Assembly: GCF_000730165.1 (NCBI RefSeq)
Contig: NZ_CP022110.1
Location: 2,363,501-2,427,500, forward strand
From: Nitrospirillum viridazoti CBAmc
GTDB lineage: Bacteria; Pseudomonadota; Alphaproteobacteria; Azospirillales; Azospirillaceae
Reading direction: 5' to 3'
DNA: 64,000 nt
Made by a program: the position numbers and the translations under genes. Of this stretch, positions 7,407 to 16,120 are shown in pieces; within the stretch, counting starts at the first letter, position 1, and every line of letters starts with the position of its first letter. The notes beneath the pieces were generated by a model, which worked only from the letters and a program-made list of their open reading frames with translations, made no database searches and was not told the origin of the DNA.

Positions 7407-8444
7407 TTAACGAGCGGGTTTAGAGGTGAGGCGCTCCACCTGCAGCGGCAGGAAGGCATAGGTGCCGAAGCCCTGCTGCGCCGCCTGGGCCAGCGTCTCC
7501 GCGATGGCCTTGGTGCCGTCACCGGCGGCGCCTGCCTTGAGGGGAAAGACCTGGGCGTAGTTCAGGGAGTAGCCGGGCTCGAGGAACCCCAATTTCTTCA
7601 GCCGCCGTCCGACAGCCGGTGTCAGCACGGGCTTGAGCCGGGGATTGATGTCGGCGGACACCACCTCGCACTGCATCGAGGGATCCTCCGCCTTCAGGCA
7701 CTGAATGTAAAAGTCGCCCCAGGAAAAGATGGCGATGTGATGCTCCGGCCCGGTGCCCTCGGCCACCCAGTCCACCGCCTCGGCGATGGCCTTGTATTGC
7801 CGGGATCTGATATCCGGCGCGTCGTCCGGCATGGCCGGCGGTCGCGGCAAGGGCTTCTGATCCCCTTCATCCTGCGGCTCCAGGCGGCACCCCTGCGCCA
7901 CGTTCTTGACCTTGGTGCCGAGGAGCACGACAGCCCCGCCATACGGGTTTCCGGCAGCAACCCGCGCCGGGCACTCGGCCGCGGTGAACCAGCCATATTG
8001 CATTTCAGTGTCCTGGCCACTGCTGCCATAGCCGACATCCAGGGCATGAACCATGAAGGCCATCAACAGCTTGGGCTCGGGCGGCGGGTCCCATCGCCGG
8101 ATGAAGTTCCCCGTCTGCCGGTCGGCGGCGAAGCCCAGCTCCTTCAAGGCCGCCCTGCGTTCCTTGGTCAGGACATGGCGCATCCAGGATTGCCCGCGGG
8201 TTCCCGCCGCTTCGCAGATGATGGCCGTCTGATGCGGCATATGCCGACATTGGACGAACTTGTAGCCGTCATGCACTTCCACCAGCCCGCCGCGCCCCGC
8301 CGGATCATCGGAAAAAAGCTGGATCTGAACGATGCTGGTCAACGATTCCATAGTCGGCTCTTCCGCCTGCGCCAGGACTGGTCCCAGCAAGACCAAGCCC
8401 AAGCTCACGACGGCGCCCACTCCGGCGCCCCTGATCGTCACCAT
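7407..8444 (-). CDS. Secreted protein of unknown function (intact paralog of the IS110-split gene)
   Basis: A 345-residue protein with a signal peptide (hydrophobic core VGAVVSLGLVLLGPVLAQA, cleavage near residue 27). The mature part has two related halves: each contains a (V/I)QC...(I/M)QCE/ICEA cysteine pair, a GxRxxPxLxxxxxxxKLGF-type unit (LTKERRAALKELGF near residue 95; LTPAVGRRLKKLGF near residue 270) and an aromatic closing segment (TGNFIRRWD; PGYSLNYAQVF). This suggests an internal duplication. No known domain is recognised. It lies just upstream of its disrupted twin on the same strand, consistent with tandem duplication. Nothing points to an enzyme active site. Confidence 0.75.
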   Translation of the reverse strand: MVTIRGAGVGAVVSLGLVLLGPVLAQAEEPTMESLTSIVQIQLFSDDPAGRGGLVEVHDGYKFVQCRHMPHQTAIICEAAGTRGQSWMRHVLTKERRAALKELGFAADRQTGNFIRRWDPPPEPKLLMAFMVHALDVGYGSSGQDTEMQYGWFTAAECPARVAAGNPYGGAVVLLGTKVKNVAQGCRLEPQDEGDQKPLPRPPAMPDDAPDIRSRQYKAIAEAVDWVAEGTGPEHHIAIFSWGDFYIQCLKAEDPSMQCEVVSADINPRLKPVLTPAVGRRLKKLGFLEPGYSLNYAQVFPLKAGAAGDGTKAIAETLAQAAQQGFGTYAFLPLQVERLTSKPAR

Positions 8445-8510
8445 GCCAACACCCGGTAGGTTGCCATAGGGGCAATCTACTTCCGGACGTGACCCGCATC
8501 AACTATGCAA

Positions 8511-9263
8511 CTAAATTAGCTGGCGATATTGATAGCGATAAACGGTCTGGAACCCCAACCGGGCGTACGTCGCCAGCGCCGGCTGGTTGGCGCCGCCCAC
8601 CTGCAGGTAGGCGCGGGCTGCACCCGCGGCCTCCCCCGCCGCCAGCAGACGAGTCATCAGGCGCCGCGACAGGCCCCGGCCGCGCTGCTCCGGCGCCACC
8701 AGCACCTTGTAAACCCCCAGCCAGCCGCGATCGGCGACTCCAAGCGCGCTGCCGGCATAGCGATCGCCATCCCAGGCGCTCAGGTACAGGGTGGGCACGG
8801 CAATGGCGTCCAGCAGGCGGCGCATCGGGTCCGCCTCCCGCGCCGGCAGCGGCAGGGCCGCCGCGTAGCTGGCCAGCAGGTCGACGGCCGGCGCCGTTTC
8901 CAACCGCCAGTCCAGGCCATCCGCCGTTGGCGCCAGGCCGGACGGGATGGCGGCCGACTGCACAAGATTCTCCTCCTGCCGCAGATAACCGCGCCGGTCC
9001 AGTTCGGCCACCAGCCCGGCGGGCGCCAGGGGGGTGATGCGGAAACGGGGGGGCAGGCCTTCGCGGATGTAGGCCGCCTCCGCCCGGTCCACCTTTTCCG
9101 CCACCGGCAGCACGCCGGCCGACAGGCAGGTCACGGAGTTGGAGCGGCCCGAATGCCCCTGTGAGAACCGCAGCAGCCAACCGTCATCGTGGATGGTCTT
9201 CAGGGCAGGCCAAGCCGTCAGGCACAACTCTTCCAGCAGGCGGCACAAGTCGTTGGCGGACAA
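8511..9263 (-). CDS. GNAT-family N-acetyltransferase
   Basis: A 250-residue protein with a C-terminal GNAT domain: YAGSALGVADRGWLGVYKVLVAPEQRGRGLSRRLM carries beta4 and the acetyl-CoA pyrophosphate loop (Q/RxxGxG/A as QRGRGL), followed by RAYLQVGGANQPALATYARLGFQTVYRYQYR (beta5/alpha4, the usual N-x-PA-xxxYxxxGF). The N-terminal half is a degenerate GNAT-like region, so it may be a tandem two-domain acetyltransferase. Substrate unknown. The start is TTG 9263 with a poor SD. It is divergent from the sdh operon. Confidence 0.85.
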   Translation of the reverse strand: MSANDLCRLLEELCLTAWPALKTIHDDGWLLRFSQGHSGRSNSVTCLSAGVLPVAEKVDRAEAAYIREGLPPRFRITPLAPAGLVAELDRRGYLRQEENLVQSAAIPSGLAPTADGLDWRLETAPAVDLLASYAAALPLPAREADPMRRLLDAIAVPTLYLSAWDGDRYAGSALGVADRGWLGVYKVLVAPEQRGRGLSRRLMTRLLAAGEAAGAARAYLQVGGANQPALATYARLGFQTVYRYQYRQLI

Positions 9264-9630
9264 GACGGAAACTTTCGTGGGGCGACGAGGTTGACGCCAG
9301 CACTGTACCGGTCGCCCCGACGCGCGGCAATCGGCCCGGCCGACGGCGAAAGCCGGCCGGGCAACGAGGTTTCCCAGGGCAGGTCGCCAGCTATGTCGCC
9401 AGCCATGTCGAAAGACTCACGCACCCATGCGCCCCACCCCTTGTATTCGCAAAAGTCGGCCCCAGACAGGGCGTTGACGGACAAGGGGCGGGGGCGTAAT
9501 TGACTTCACATCCTATCCGCCCCCGGCGGTGCAACAATTCGGCCGGCGTCCCGACCCGCATGTCGCGGGCGCCACATGGCCGGTGCGGCACCGGCACCTG
9601 ATAATCCAAAAGGACGAGGACGCGCGAATC
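9264..9630. other. Intergenic region upstream of sdhC
   Basis: About 370 bp between divergent genes. It contains a G+C-rich inverted repeat near 9334-9361 (CCCGGCC / GGCCGGG around a GACGGCGAAA loop), a short direct repeat (GTCGCCAGCYATGTCG twice, about 9384-9410) and a possible sigma70 promoter for sdh. I see no coding frame with a credible start. Confidence 0.5.
9474..9502 (+). promoter_or_regulatory. Possible sigma70-type promoter of sdhCDAB
   Basis: TTGACG (9474-9479), a 17-nt spacer, then TAATTG (9497-9502), about 120 nt before the sdhC start. The -35 is good and the -10 partial, so this is a candidate only. Confidence 0.35.
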
Positions 9631-10029
9631 ATGAGCGAGACCAGCGTGGCCAAAAAGGCACGGCCGCTGTCGCCCCACCTCCAGGTCTATCGCCTACCCC
9701 TGCCCGCCGTGTCGTCGATCACGCACCGCTTCACCGGCATCGCCCTGACCGTCGGCACCCTGGTGTTGACCTGGTGGCTGGTGGCGGCCGCCAGCGGCCC
9801 CGACGACTTCGACACGGCGCAGCACGTGCTGGGCAGCCCCATCGGCCTGCTCTGCCTGCTGGGCTGGACCTGGGCCTTCGGCTACCACCTGCTGAAGGGC
9901 ATCCAGCACCTGATCTGGGACACCGGCACCGGCATCACCAATGCCAGCGCGCAGCGCAGCTCCGCCCTGGTGTTCGGCGGTTCCTTCGTTCTGACGGCGA
10001 TCGTCTGGATCGCCGCTTTCGCCCTCTGA
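9631..10029 (+). CDS. sdhC: Succinate dehydrogenase cytochrome b556 subunit
   Basis: Membrane anchor of complex II (132 aa). The family signature RPLSPHLQVYRLP...SITHRFTGIAL is at the N-terminus, followed by three transmembrane helices (about residues 32-55, 70-92, 110-131). The heme b ligand histidine is in the GYHLLKGIQHLIWD stretch. ATG 9631 follows AGGACGAGGA; a longer frame from 9529 has no support. It is the first gene of sdhCDAB, 16 nt before sdhD. Together with SdhD it binds ubiquinone and heme in the inner membrane. Confidence 0.95.
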   Translation: MSETSVAKKARPLSPHLQVYRLPLPAVSSITHRFTGIALTVGTLVLTWWLVAAASGPDDFDTAQHVLGSPIGLLCLLGWTWAFGYHLLKGIQHLIWDTGTGITNASAQRSSALVFGGSFVLTAIVWIAAFAL

Positions 10030-10045
10030 CGGGAGCGCGCATTCC

Positions 10046-10444
10046 ATGGCTTCTACGTCCGACAACGGCTTCCGCACGCGCCTCGGCCGCGTGCGCGGCC
10101 TCGGCTCCGCCAAGAGCGGCGGCGCCCATTGGCTCGCCTACCGCATGGTCGCGGTCCTGCTGGTCCCGCTGACCGTCTGGTTCCTCTACTCCATCGTCCG
10201 CCTGGCCAAGGCGGAGCATGCCGACGCCATCGCCTGGCTGCACCAGCCGGTGAACGCGGTCCTGCTGCTGATCACCCTGATCGCCACCTTCCACCATGCC
10301 GCCGCCGGCATGCGGGAAGTCTACGAAGATTACATTCACGGCAAGCTGGCGCGCCTGATCGCCATCGGGCTGACCAACGGCGCCGCCATCCTGCTGGCCG
10401 CCGCGAGCGTCTTCGCCGTGCTCAAGATCGCCTTCGGGGCGTGA
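10046..10444 (+). CDS. sdhD: Succinate dehydrogenase hydrophobic membrane anchor subunit
   Basis: Second anchor of complex II (132 aa), with three predicted helices (about residues 32-55, 66-90, 105-130). The SGGAHWLAYRMVAVLLVPLTVWF segment and HAAAGMREVYEDYI, where the histidine and Asp-Tyr contribute to heme and quinone binding, match alphaproteobacterial SdhD. SD GGGAGCG lies just upstream, and the gene is 12 nt before sdhA. It forms the heme/quinone site with SdhC. Confidence 0.94.
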   Translation: MASTSDNGFRTRLGRVRGLGSAKSGGAHWLAYRMVAVLLVPLTVWFLYSIVRLAKAEHADAIAWLHQPVNAVLLLITLIATFHHAAAGMREVYEDYIHGKLARLIAIGLTNGAAILLAAASVFAVLKIAFGA

Positions 10445-10456
10445 GGAAGGACTGTC

Positions 10457-12244
10457 ATGGCTAACGCCTACCCCATCATCGACCATCAGTACGACGTCGT
10501 CGTCGTGGGCGCCGGCGGCGCCGGCCTGCGCGCGACCTTCGGCATGGCCGAAAAGGGCCTGAAGACGGCCTGCATCACCAAGGTGTTCCCCACCCGCAGC
10601 CACACCGTGGCGGCCCAGGGCGGCATCTCCGCCGCGCTGGGCAACATGGGCGAGGACGACTGGCGCTACCACATGTACGACACCGTGAAGGGGTCGGACT
10701 GGCTGGGCGACCAGGACGCCATCGAGTACATGGTGCGTGAGGCCGTCCCGGCCATCATCGAGCTGGAGCACTACGGCGTGCCCTTCTCGCGCACCCCGGA
10801 AGGCAAGATCTACCAGCGCGCCTTCGGCGGCATGACCACCCGCTACGGCGAGGGCCAGGCCCGGCGCACCTGCGCCGCCGCCGACCGCACCGGCCACGCC
10901 ATCTTGCACACCCTGTACCAGCAGAGCCTGAAGCACGAAGCCGAATTCTTCGTGGAATACTTCGCCCTGGACCTGCTGATGGAAGACGGCGAGTGCAAGG
11001 GCGTCCTGGCCTGGAACCTCGACGACGGCACCATCCACCGCTTCCGCGGCCACCAGACGGTGCTGGCCACCGGCGGCTACGGCCGCGCCTACTTCAGCTG
11101 CACCTCGGCCCACACCTCCACCGGCGACGGCGGCGGCATGGTGCTGCGCGCAGGATTGCCCCTGCAGGATATGGAGTTCGTGCAGTTCCACCCCACAGGC
11201 ATCTACGGCTCCGGCTGCCTGATCACCGAGGGTGTGCGCGGTGAGGGCGGTTACCTGACCAACAGCTCGGGCGAGCGCTTCATGGAGCGGTACGCCCCAT
11301 CGGCCAAGGACCTGGCCAGCCGCGACGTGGTCAGCCGCTCCATGACCGTGGAAATCCGCGAAGGCCGCGGCGTGGGTGAGCACAAGGACCACATCCACCT
11401 GCACCTGGAGCATCTGGACCCGGCCATCATCCACGAACGCCTGCCCGGCATTGCCGAGACCGCCAAGGTCTTCGCCAACGTGGACGTGACGCGGGAGCCC
11501 ATCCCCGTGCTGCCGACCGTGCACTACAACATGGGCGGCATCCCGACCAACTACCATGGCGAGGTCATCAACCCGACGGCCGAGAACCCGGACCAGGTGG
11601 TCCCGGGCCTGATGGCCATCGGCGAGGCGGCCTGCGTGTCGGTGCACGGCGCCAACCGCCTGGGCTCCAACTCGCTGCTGGACCTGGTGGTGTTCGGCCG
11701 CGCCGCCGCCAACCGCGCCGCCGAGACGGTGAAGAAGGGTGCCGCGCACAAGACCCTGTCCCAGGACGTGACGGACAAGGCGCTGGCCCACCTGGACAAG
11801 GTGCGCAACGCCAAGGGCGGCACCCGCGTCGCCCACCTGCGCCTGGAAATGCAGAAGATCATGCAGAACAACTGCGCCGTCTTCCGCACCGGCGAGGTGC
11901 TGGAGGAAGGCGTGGAGCTGATGAAGGGCGTGTGGTCCAAGCGTGACGACATCGCCGTCAGCGACCGCTCGCTGATCTGGAACTCCGACCTGGTGGAAGC
12001 GCTGGAGCTGGACAACCTGATGCGCCAGGCCGTGGTCACCATCAATTCGGCGGCCAACCGCAAGGAAAGCCGCGGGGCGCACGCCCGCGAGGACTTCCCC
12101 GAGCGCGACGACCACGAGTGGATGAAACACACCACGTCCTGGGTGGATGAGAAGGGCGCCGTCACCCTCGGTGACCGTCCCGTCCACATGTACACCCTGA
12201 CCGGTGACATTGACGTCATCCCGCCCAAGAAGCGCGTCTACTGA
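10457..12244 (+). CDS. sdhA: Succinate dehydrogenase flavoprotein subunit
   Basis: Catalytic subunit oxidising succinate to fumarate in the TCA cycle (595 aa, normal length). It has the FAD-binding [15 protein letters not shown], the [10 protein letters not shown] segment whose histidine carries the covalent FAD, the substrate-site [21 protein letters not shown] and the active-site [16 protein letters not shown]. The C-terminal domain carries the [16 protein letters not shown] motif. A strong SD (GAGGAAGGA) sits before ATG 10457. It is followed by sdhB after 26 nt. Confidence 0.97.
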   Translation: MANAYPIIDHQYDVVVVGAGGAGLRATFGMAEKGLKTACITKVFPTRSHTVAAQGGISAALGNMGEDDWRYHMYDTVKGSDWLGDQDAIEYMVREAVPAIIELEHYGVPFSRTPEGKIYQRAFGGMTTRYGEGQARRTCAAADRTGHAILHTLYQQSLKHEAEFFVEYFALDLLMEDGECKGVLAWNLDDGTIHRFRGHQTVLATGGYGRAYFSCTSAHTSTGDGGGMVLRAGLPLQDMEFVQFHPTGIYGSGCLITEGVRGEGGYLTNSSGERFMERYAPSAKDLASRDVVSRSMTVEIREGRGVGEHKDHIHLHLEHLDPAIIHERLPGIAETAKVFANVDVTREPIPVLPTVHYNMGGIPTNYHGEVINPTAENPDQVVPGLMAIGEAACVSVHGANRLGSNSLLDLVVFGRAAANRAAETVKKGAAHKTLSQDVTDKALAHLDKVRNAKGGTRVAHLRLEMQKIMQNNCAVFRTGEVLEEGVELMKGVWSKRDDIAVSDRSLIWNSDLVEALELDNLMRQAVVTINSAANRKESRGAHAREDFPERDDHEWMKHTTSWVDEKGAVTLGDRPVHMYTLTGDIDVIPPKKRVY

Positions 12245-12270
12245 CGCCTTAGCCGAACGGACCCGATGCC

Positions 12271-13053
12271 ATGGCCGAGTTCTCCCTTCCCGCCAATTCC
12301 AAGGTTCACACCGGCAAGACCACGTCGGTGAAGACGTCCGCCACCAAGCGGGCCAAGACCTTCCGCATCTATCGCTATGACCCGGACAAGGGCAGCAACC
12401 CCACCGAGGACCGCTACGAGATCGATCTCGACAAGTGCGGCCCCATGGTGCTGGACGCCCTGATCCACATTAAGAACGACATCGACAGCACGCTGACCTT
12501 CCGCCGGTCGTGCCGCGAGGGCATCTGCGGCTCTTGCGCCATGAACATCGACGGGCGCAACACGCTGGCCTGCCTGAAGGCCATCGACGACGTGAAGGGC
12601 GACGTCAAGATCTACCCGCTGCCGCACATGCCGGTGGTGAAGGATCTGGTGCCGGACCTGAACACCATCTACGCCCAGTACACCTCCATCAAACCCTGGC
12701 TGCAGAGCCAGAGCCCGGCGCCGTCGCGCGAGCGGCTGCAGAGCCCGGAGGAGCGTGAGAAGCTGGACGGCCTCTATGAGTGCATCCTGTGCTTCTGCTG
12801 CTCCACCAGCTGCCCCAGCTATTGGTGGAACGGCGACAAGTACCTGGGCCCGGCCATCCTGCTGCAGGCCTACCGCTGGATCGCGGACAGCCGCGATGAA
12901 ATGACCGGTGAGCGCCTGGACAACCTGGAGGACCCCTTCCGGCTGTACCGCTGCCACACCATCATGAACTGCACCCAGACCTGCCCCAAGGGCCTGAATC
13001 CGGCGAAGGCCATCGCCGAGATCAAGAAGCTGATGGTGGCCCGCGCCGCCTGA
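12271..13053 (+). CDS. sdhB: Succinate dehydrogenase iron-sulfur subunit
   Basis: Electron-transfer subunit (260 aa). The plant-type [2Fe-2S] cluster is bound by [22 protein letters not shown]. The C-terminal domain binds [4Fe-4S] and [3Fe-4S] through [16 protein letters not shown] and [17 protein letters not shown], with all cysteines present. The usual conserved tryptophan and SFD/quinone-contact residues are in place. It is last in sdhCDAB and followed by a strong terminator, which closes the operon. Confidence 0.97.
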   Translation: MAEFSLPANSKVHTGKTTSVKTSATKRAKTFRIYRYDPDKGSNPTEDRYEIDLDKCGPMVLDALIHIKNDIDSTLTFRRSCREGICGSCAMNIDGRNTLACLKAIDDVKGDVKIYPLPHMPVVKDLVPDLNTIYAQYTSIKPWLQSQSPAPSRERLQSPEEREKLDGLYECILCFCCSTSCPSYWWNGDKYLGPAILLQAYRWIADSRDEMTGERLDNLEDPFRLYRCHTIMNCTQTCPKGLNPAKAIAEIKKLMVARAA

Positions 13054-13098
13054 CGTCCCCTTGAGGACGGCCCTCGGAGCGCCCGCGCCCCAAAAAAG

Positions 13099-13130
13099 AA
13101 AAGCCGCGCCGGTTCGCCGTCGCGGCTTTT
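13099..13130 (+). terminator. Intrinsic terminator of sdhCDAB
   Basis: AAAAGCCGCG / CGCGGCTTTT perfect 10-bp stem around a 12-nt loop, ending in T4 after a G+C-rich base, about 45 nt after the sdhB stop. Confidence 0.85.
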
Positions 13131-13298
13131 CTCATATGCGCCATCACCGGGTGACCAAGGTCGGTGGTGGACCGGGACGCACGATAGACGTGTAAATTTG
13201 CAAAGGGGTATGCGATAGCAAGCACAGTCTTGCAAAGATGTCACCTCCGACCCGGTATGCCACTGGGGTGGCGGACAGCACCATTCCCGGAACAGTTG

Positions 13299-16034
13299 AT
13301 GGCCCTGAACACCGCCGCCCCGTCGACCATGGCGAACGACGATGCACCGCCGCCGCCATCGCCCAGCCCGCGCACCGTCCCGGCGCGCAGGCACCACGTA
13401 TGGGCGGTGATCGCGGTGCTGGTAGCGCCCCTGTTGGCGAAGCTGCATCTCATCCTGGGGTTCCGCCTCGCCGACCCGCGCCTGCTGCATTCGGGCCTGG
13501 GCGTCGATGTCGTGATGCCCAGAGGGTTGGCCACGCTGGACCCTAATGTCGCCATCACCAGCCAGGCGCTGGGACACCGGGCTGCCTTGGATCTGTTGGC
13601 TGGTCATATTCCCTGGTGGAACCCTTATGAGGGCGTGGGCGGCCCCATGGCCGGGGAGATGCAGTCCGCGGCCCTGTTCCCGCTGAACCTGCTGCTGGCC
13701 CTGCCCGACGGGCAGCTCTACATGCACCTGTCACTGCAGCTGGTGGCGGGCCTGTTCACGGTGTTGCTGATGCGGCGCCTGGGCACCTCGGCCCTGGCTG
13801 CGGGCGTGGCTGGGCTGCTGTTCGAATTCAACGGCACGTTCGCATGGTTGGCGAACGCCGTCGTCAACCCCATCCCCTTCCTGCCCATGGTGGTATTGGG
13901 CGTGGAGGAGGTCCGGCACCGGGTGGTGGCCGGCCTGCGCGGAGGATGGGCCTGGATCGTGGCCGGGCTTGCGCTGTCGCTCTATGCCGGTTTCCCCGAG
14001 GTCGCCTATCTCGACGGCCTGCTGGTCGGGGCCTGGACCCTGGCGAGGCTGCCGCTTCACACCAAGGCCGTATTGACCGCCTACGCGGCCAGGGTCGGGT
14101 TGGGTGTCGTCGGTGGCCTGGCGCTGGCCGCCCCCATCCTCATCGCCTTCCTGGGCTATTTGCCGTACGCGTTCGTCGGCGGACACGAGGGTAACGGCTT
14201 TCGCGACGCCCATGTCGATGCGCAGCATTTCGTCAACCTGACCATTCCGTACCTGTTCGGCCGGCTGGCTGACTTGCCCGGGGGGGAGGGTGGCTGGTTC
14301 TGGGGCAGCGTCGGCGGCTACATGCCCATCGGTCTCACCGCCCTGGCCATCGCCGGCTGCTTCGGACGCCCGTTGCGCGGCTTGCGCTGGACCTTGGCTG
14401 CCTGGACCGTGGCGGCCTTGGCCGCGATTTATGGCCTTCCGGTCATCGGCCGGCTCATCACCAGCATCCCGGCCGTCGGCAACGCCGCCTTTTTCCGCTA
14501 TCTGCCACCGTCGGCGGAATTCTCTGTCGCGATCCTGGCGGGGCTGGCGTGCCAGGACATGATCCAGTCCGGCGCGCAGGCTATGGGGCGTCGCCCGGCC
14601 CGGGCCCTGCTGGCCGGCGTCCTGCTGGCAAGCGCGACGGCGGCCGCGGGTCTCCTCATCGCCGCCCACTATTATGTCGAGATGCCCCACCCCTCGCACT
14701 GGTTCCGGAACGCGCTGTGCGTGGCGGTTCTGACCGTCCTTCTCCTTTTCTTGCTCAGCGTCGCACGCCTGCCTGGCCGGCGGCGCGCCGTGGCGGTCGG
14801 TGCCGTCGTCGCGGTCGAGGCCGTCCTCATGTTCGTGGTCCCCACGACGTCCAATCCGCCAAAAGGCATCCTGATCGAGGACGGCGTGCGCTTCCTGCAA
14901 GCGCACCTGGGTCTGCAGCGCTTCTTCTCCATGGGCCCCGTCGCCCCCAATTACGGCGCCTATTATGGTATCGCCGGCATCAATCATGACGACCTGCCGC
15001 TGCCCCGGTCCTGGGTCGATTACGTGGCGGCACACCTGGACGCCAACGTCCACCACATTGCATTCGACGGCAAACAACGGAACTCGGCCGATGGACCCTC
15101 CGTCGAGGAGAACTTGCGCGCCAACCTCGCGGAGTATGAGAAAGTCGGCGTGCGCTATGTGGTGACTGCGGCGGCCGGCAATCCCTTCAGATGGACCCCT
15201 CGGGAGTTTCGAGTGGACCGCCCGGGCGGCCTGCCCATCCCGCTCTCCGATGGCGGAACGGCGGTCATCGGATGGAATCGACCGGACCTGCCACAGCCCA
15301 TCGACGGCGTTGGTGTCCTGATCGGCACCTATGGCGGCAAATCCGACGGTGTGCTGCGGGCATCCATCTGCGCCGATGACATGTGCGCCGACCAAGTCCT
15401 TGACCTGACCCAGGCGACCGACAACCAGTTCCTGCCCATCAAGCTGGATCATCCTCTCCCCCCGCCCAAGAACCGCCTGACGGTCACCCTGCGCAAGACG
15501 GGCGCCTACCCCGTGGCGCTCTGGTCGTTCCCGTCCTCATCCGACAGCCGCATGACCTTGACCGTGGATGGCTACACCGGTCCGCCCCATGAGGTGCGAA
15601 TCAACGTCGATCTGGCGACCGACGATCGCGGCCCGTCGCGAGTCTATACCGACCGGGCCATGACCATTTTCGAATTGCCCGATCCGGCGCCCTATTTCTC
15701 CGCCGAGGGCTGCCAATTGCAGGCGGAAGCGCGGGACAGGCTGGTCGCCGACTGCGCGGCGGCCAGTATCCTGAAACGCCAGGAATTGTTCCTGCCCGGT
15801 TGGACCGTCGACGTGGGCGGCATGCCGCGGCAGGAGGTTCAGCCGGATGGACCCCTCTTTCAGCGGATCTCCCTGCCAGCGGGGCGCTCGGAAGTCCGCT
15901 TCAATTACAGCCCGCCCTATATGCCGGCGGGATACGCCTTGTTCCTGCTGGGGATAGGGGTATTGCTGTGGTCGCTGCATCCCGCTGGACGCCCCTCCTT
16001 TCCGCTGGAGACCGGCAACAGCGGTCCTCGCTGA
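13299..16034 (+). CDS. YfhO/GT-C-like polytopic membrane protein, array copy 1
   Basis: A 911-residue integral membrane protein. A short Pro-rich cytoplasmic N-terminus precedes the first helix (VWAVIAVLVAPLLAKLHLIL). It then has ATLDPN (about residue 80), a periplasmic loop GHIPWWNPYEGVGGPMAGE (about 102-120), and about ten more helices up to about residue 500. A soluble region contains PVAPNYGAYYGIAGINHDDLPLP, and a C-terminal beta domain has LFLPGWTVDVGG...LFQRISLPAGRSEVRFNYSPPYM before the last helix. This is the layout of the YfhO family, GT-C-like proteins that in Gram-positives transfer sugars from undecaprenyl-phosphate to surface polymers. The substrate here is unknown. ATG 13299 is chosen over TTG 13230 (no SD at either). 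It is the first of four tandem paralogs. Confidence 0.8.
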   Translation: MALNTAAPSTMANDDAPPPPSPSPRTVPARRHHVWAVIAVLVAPLLAKLHLILGFRLADPRLLHSGLGVDVVMPRGLATLDPNVAITSQALGHRAALDLLAGHIPWWNPYEGVGGPMAGEMQSAALFPLNLLLALPDGQLYMHLSLQLVAGLFTVLLMRRLGTSALAAGVAGLLFEFNGTFAWLANAVVNPIPFLPMVVLGVEEVRHRVVAGLRGGWAWIVAGLALSLYAGFPEVAYLDGLLVGAWTLARLPLHTKAVLTAYAARVGLGVVGGLALAAPILIAFLGYLPYAFVGGHEGNGFRDAHVDAQHFVNLTIPYLFGRLADLPGGEGGWFWGSVGGYMPIGLTALAIAGCFGRPLRGLRWTLAAWTVAALAAIYGLPVIGRLITSIPAVGNAAFFRYLPPSAEFSVAILAGLACQDMIQSGAQAMGRRPARALLAGVLLASATAAAGLLIAAHYYVEMPHPSHWFRNALCVAVLTVLLLFLLSVARLPGRRRAVAVGAVVAVEAVLMFVVPTTSNPPKGILIEDGVRFLQAHLGLQRFFSMGPVAPNYGAYYGIAGINHDDLPLPRSWVDYVAAHLDANVHHIAFDGKQRNSADGPSVEENLRANLAEYEKVGVRYVVTAAAGNPFRWTPREFRVDRPGGLPIPLSDGGTAVIGWNRPDLPQPIDGVGVLIGTYGGKSDGVLRASICADDMCADQVLDLTQATDNQFLPIKLDHPLPPPKNRLTVTLRKTGAYPVALWSFPSSSDSRMTLTVDGYTGPPHEVRINVDLATDDRGPSRVYTDRAMTIFELPDPAPYFSAEGCQLQAEARDRLVADCAAASILKRQELFLPGWTVDVGGMPRQEVQPDGPLFQRISLPAGRSEVRFNYSPPYMPAGYALFLLGIGVLLWSLHPAGRPSFPLETGNSGPR

Positions 16035-16120
16035 CGGTCGCGGTGTTTCCCTGGGGCGCCGTTTTGGAGGGCGAGAATGGCGGGCGTCATCGGAACAGGC
16101 CGGTTGCAAAAGTGTCCGCC

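Noticed and set aside
9935-12187. Long minus-strand open frame across sdhD-sdhA
   Set aside because: It is the G+C-rich shadow of a certain gene pair; composition is His/Gly/Val/Ala-rich with no domain or SD.
13731-15452. 573-codon minus-strand frame inside array copy 1
   Set aside because: Antisense shadow, rich in Gln/Gly/Arg/His. Equivalent frames occur opposite the other copies, as expected from shared codon use.
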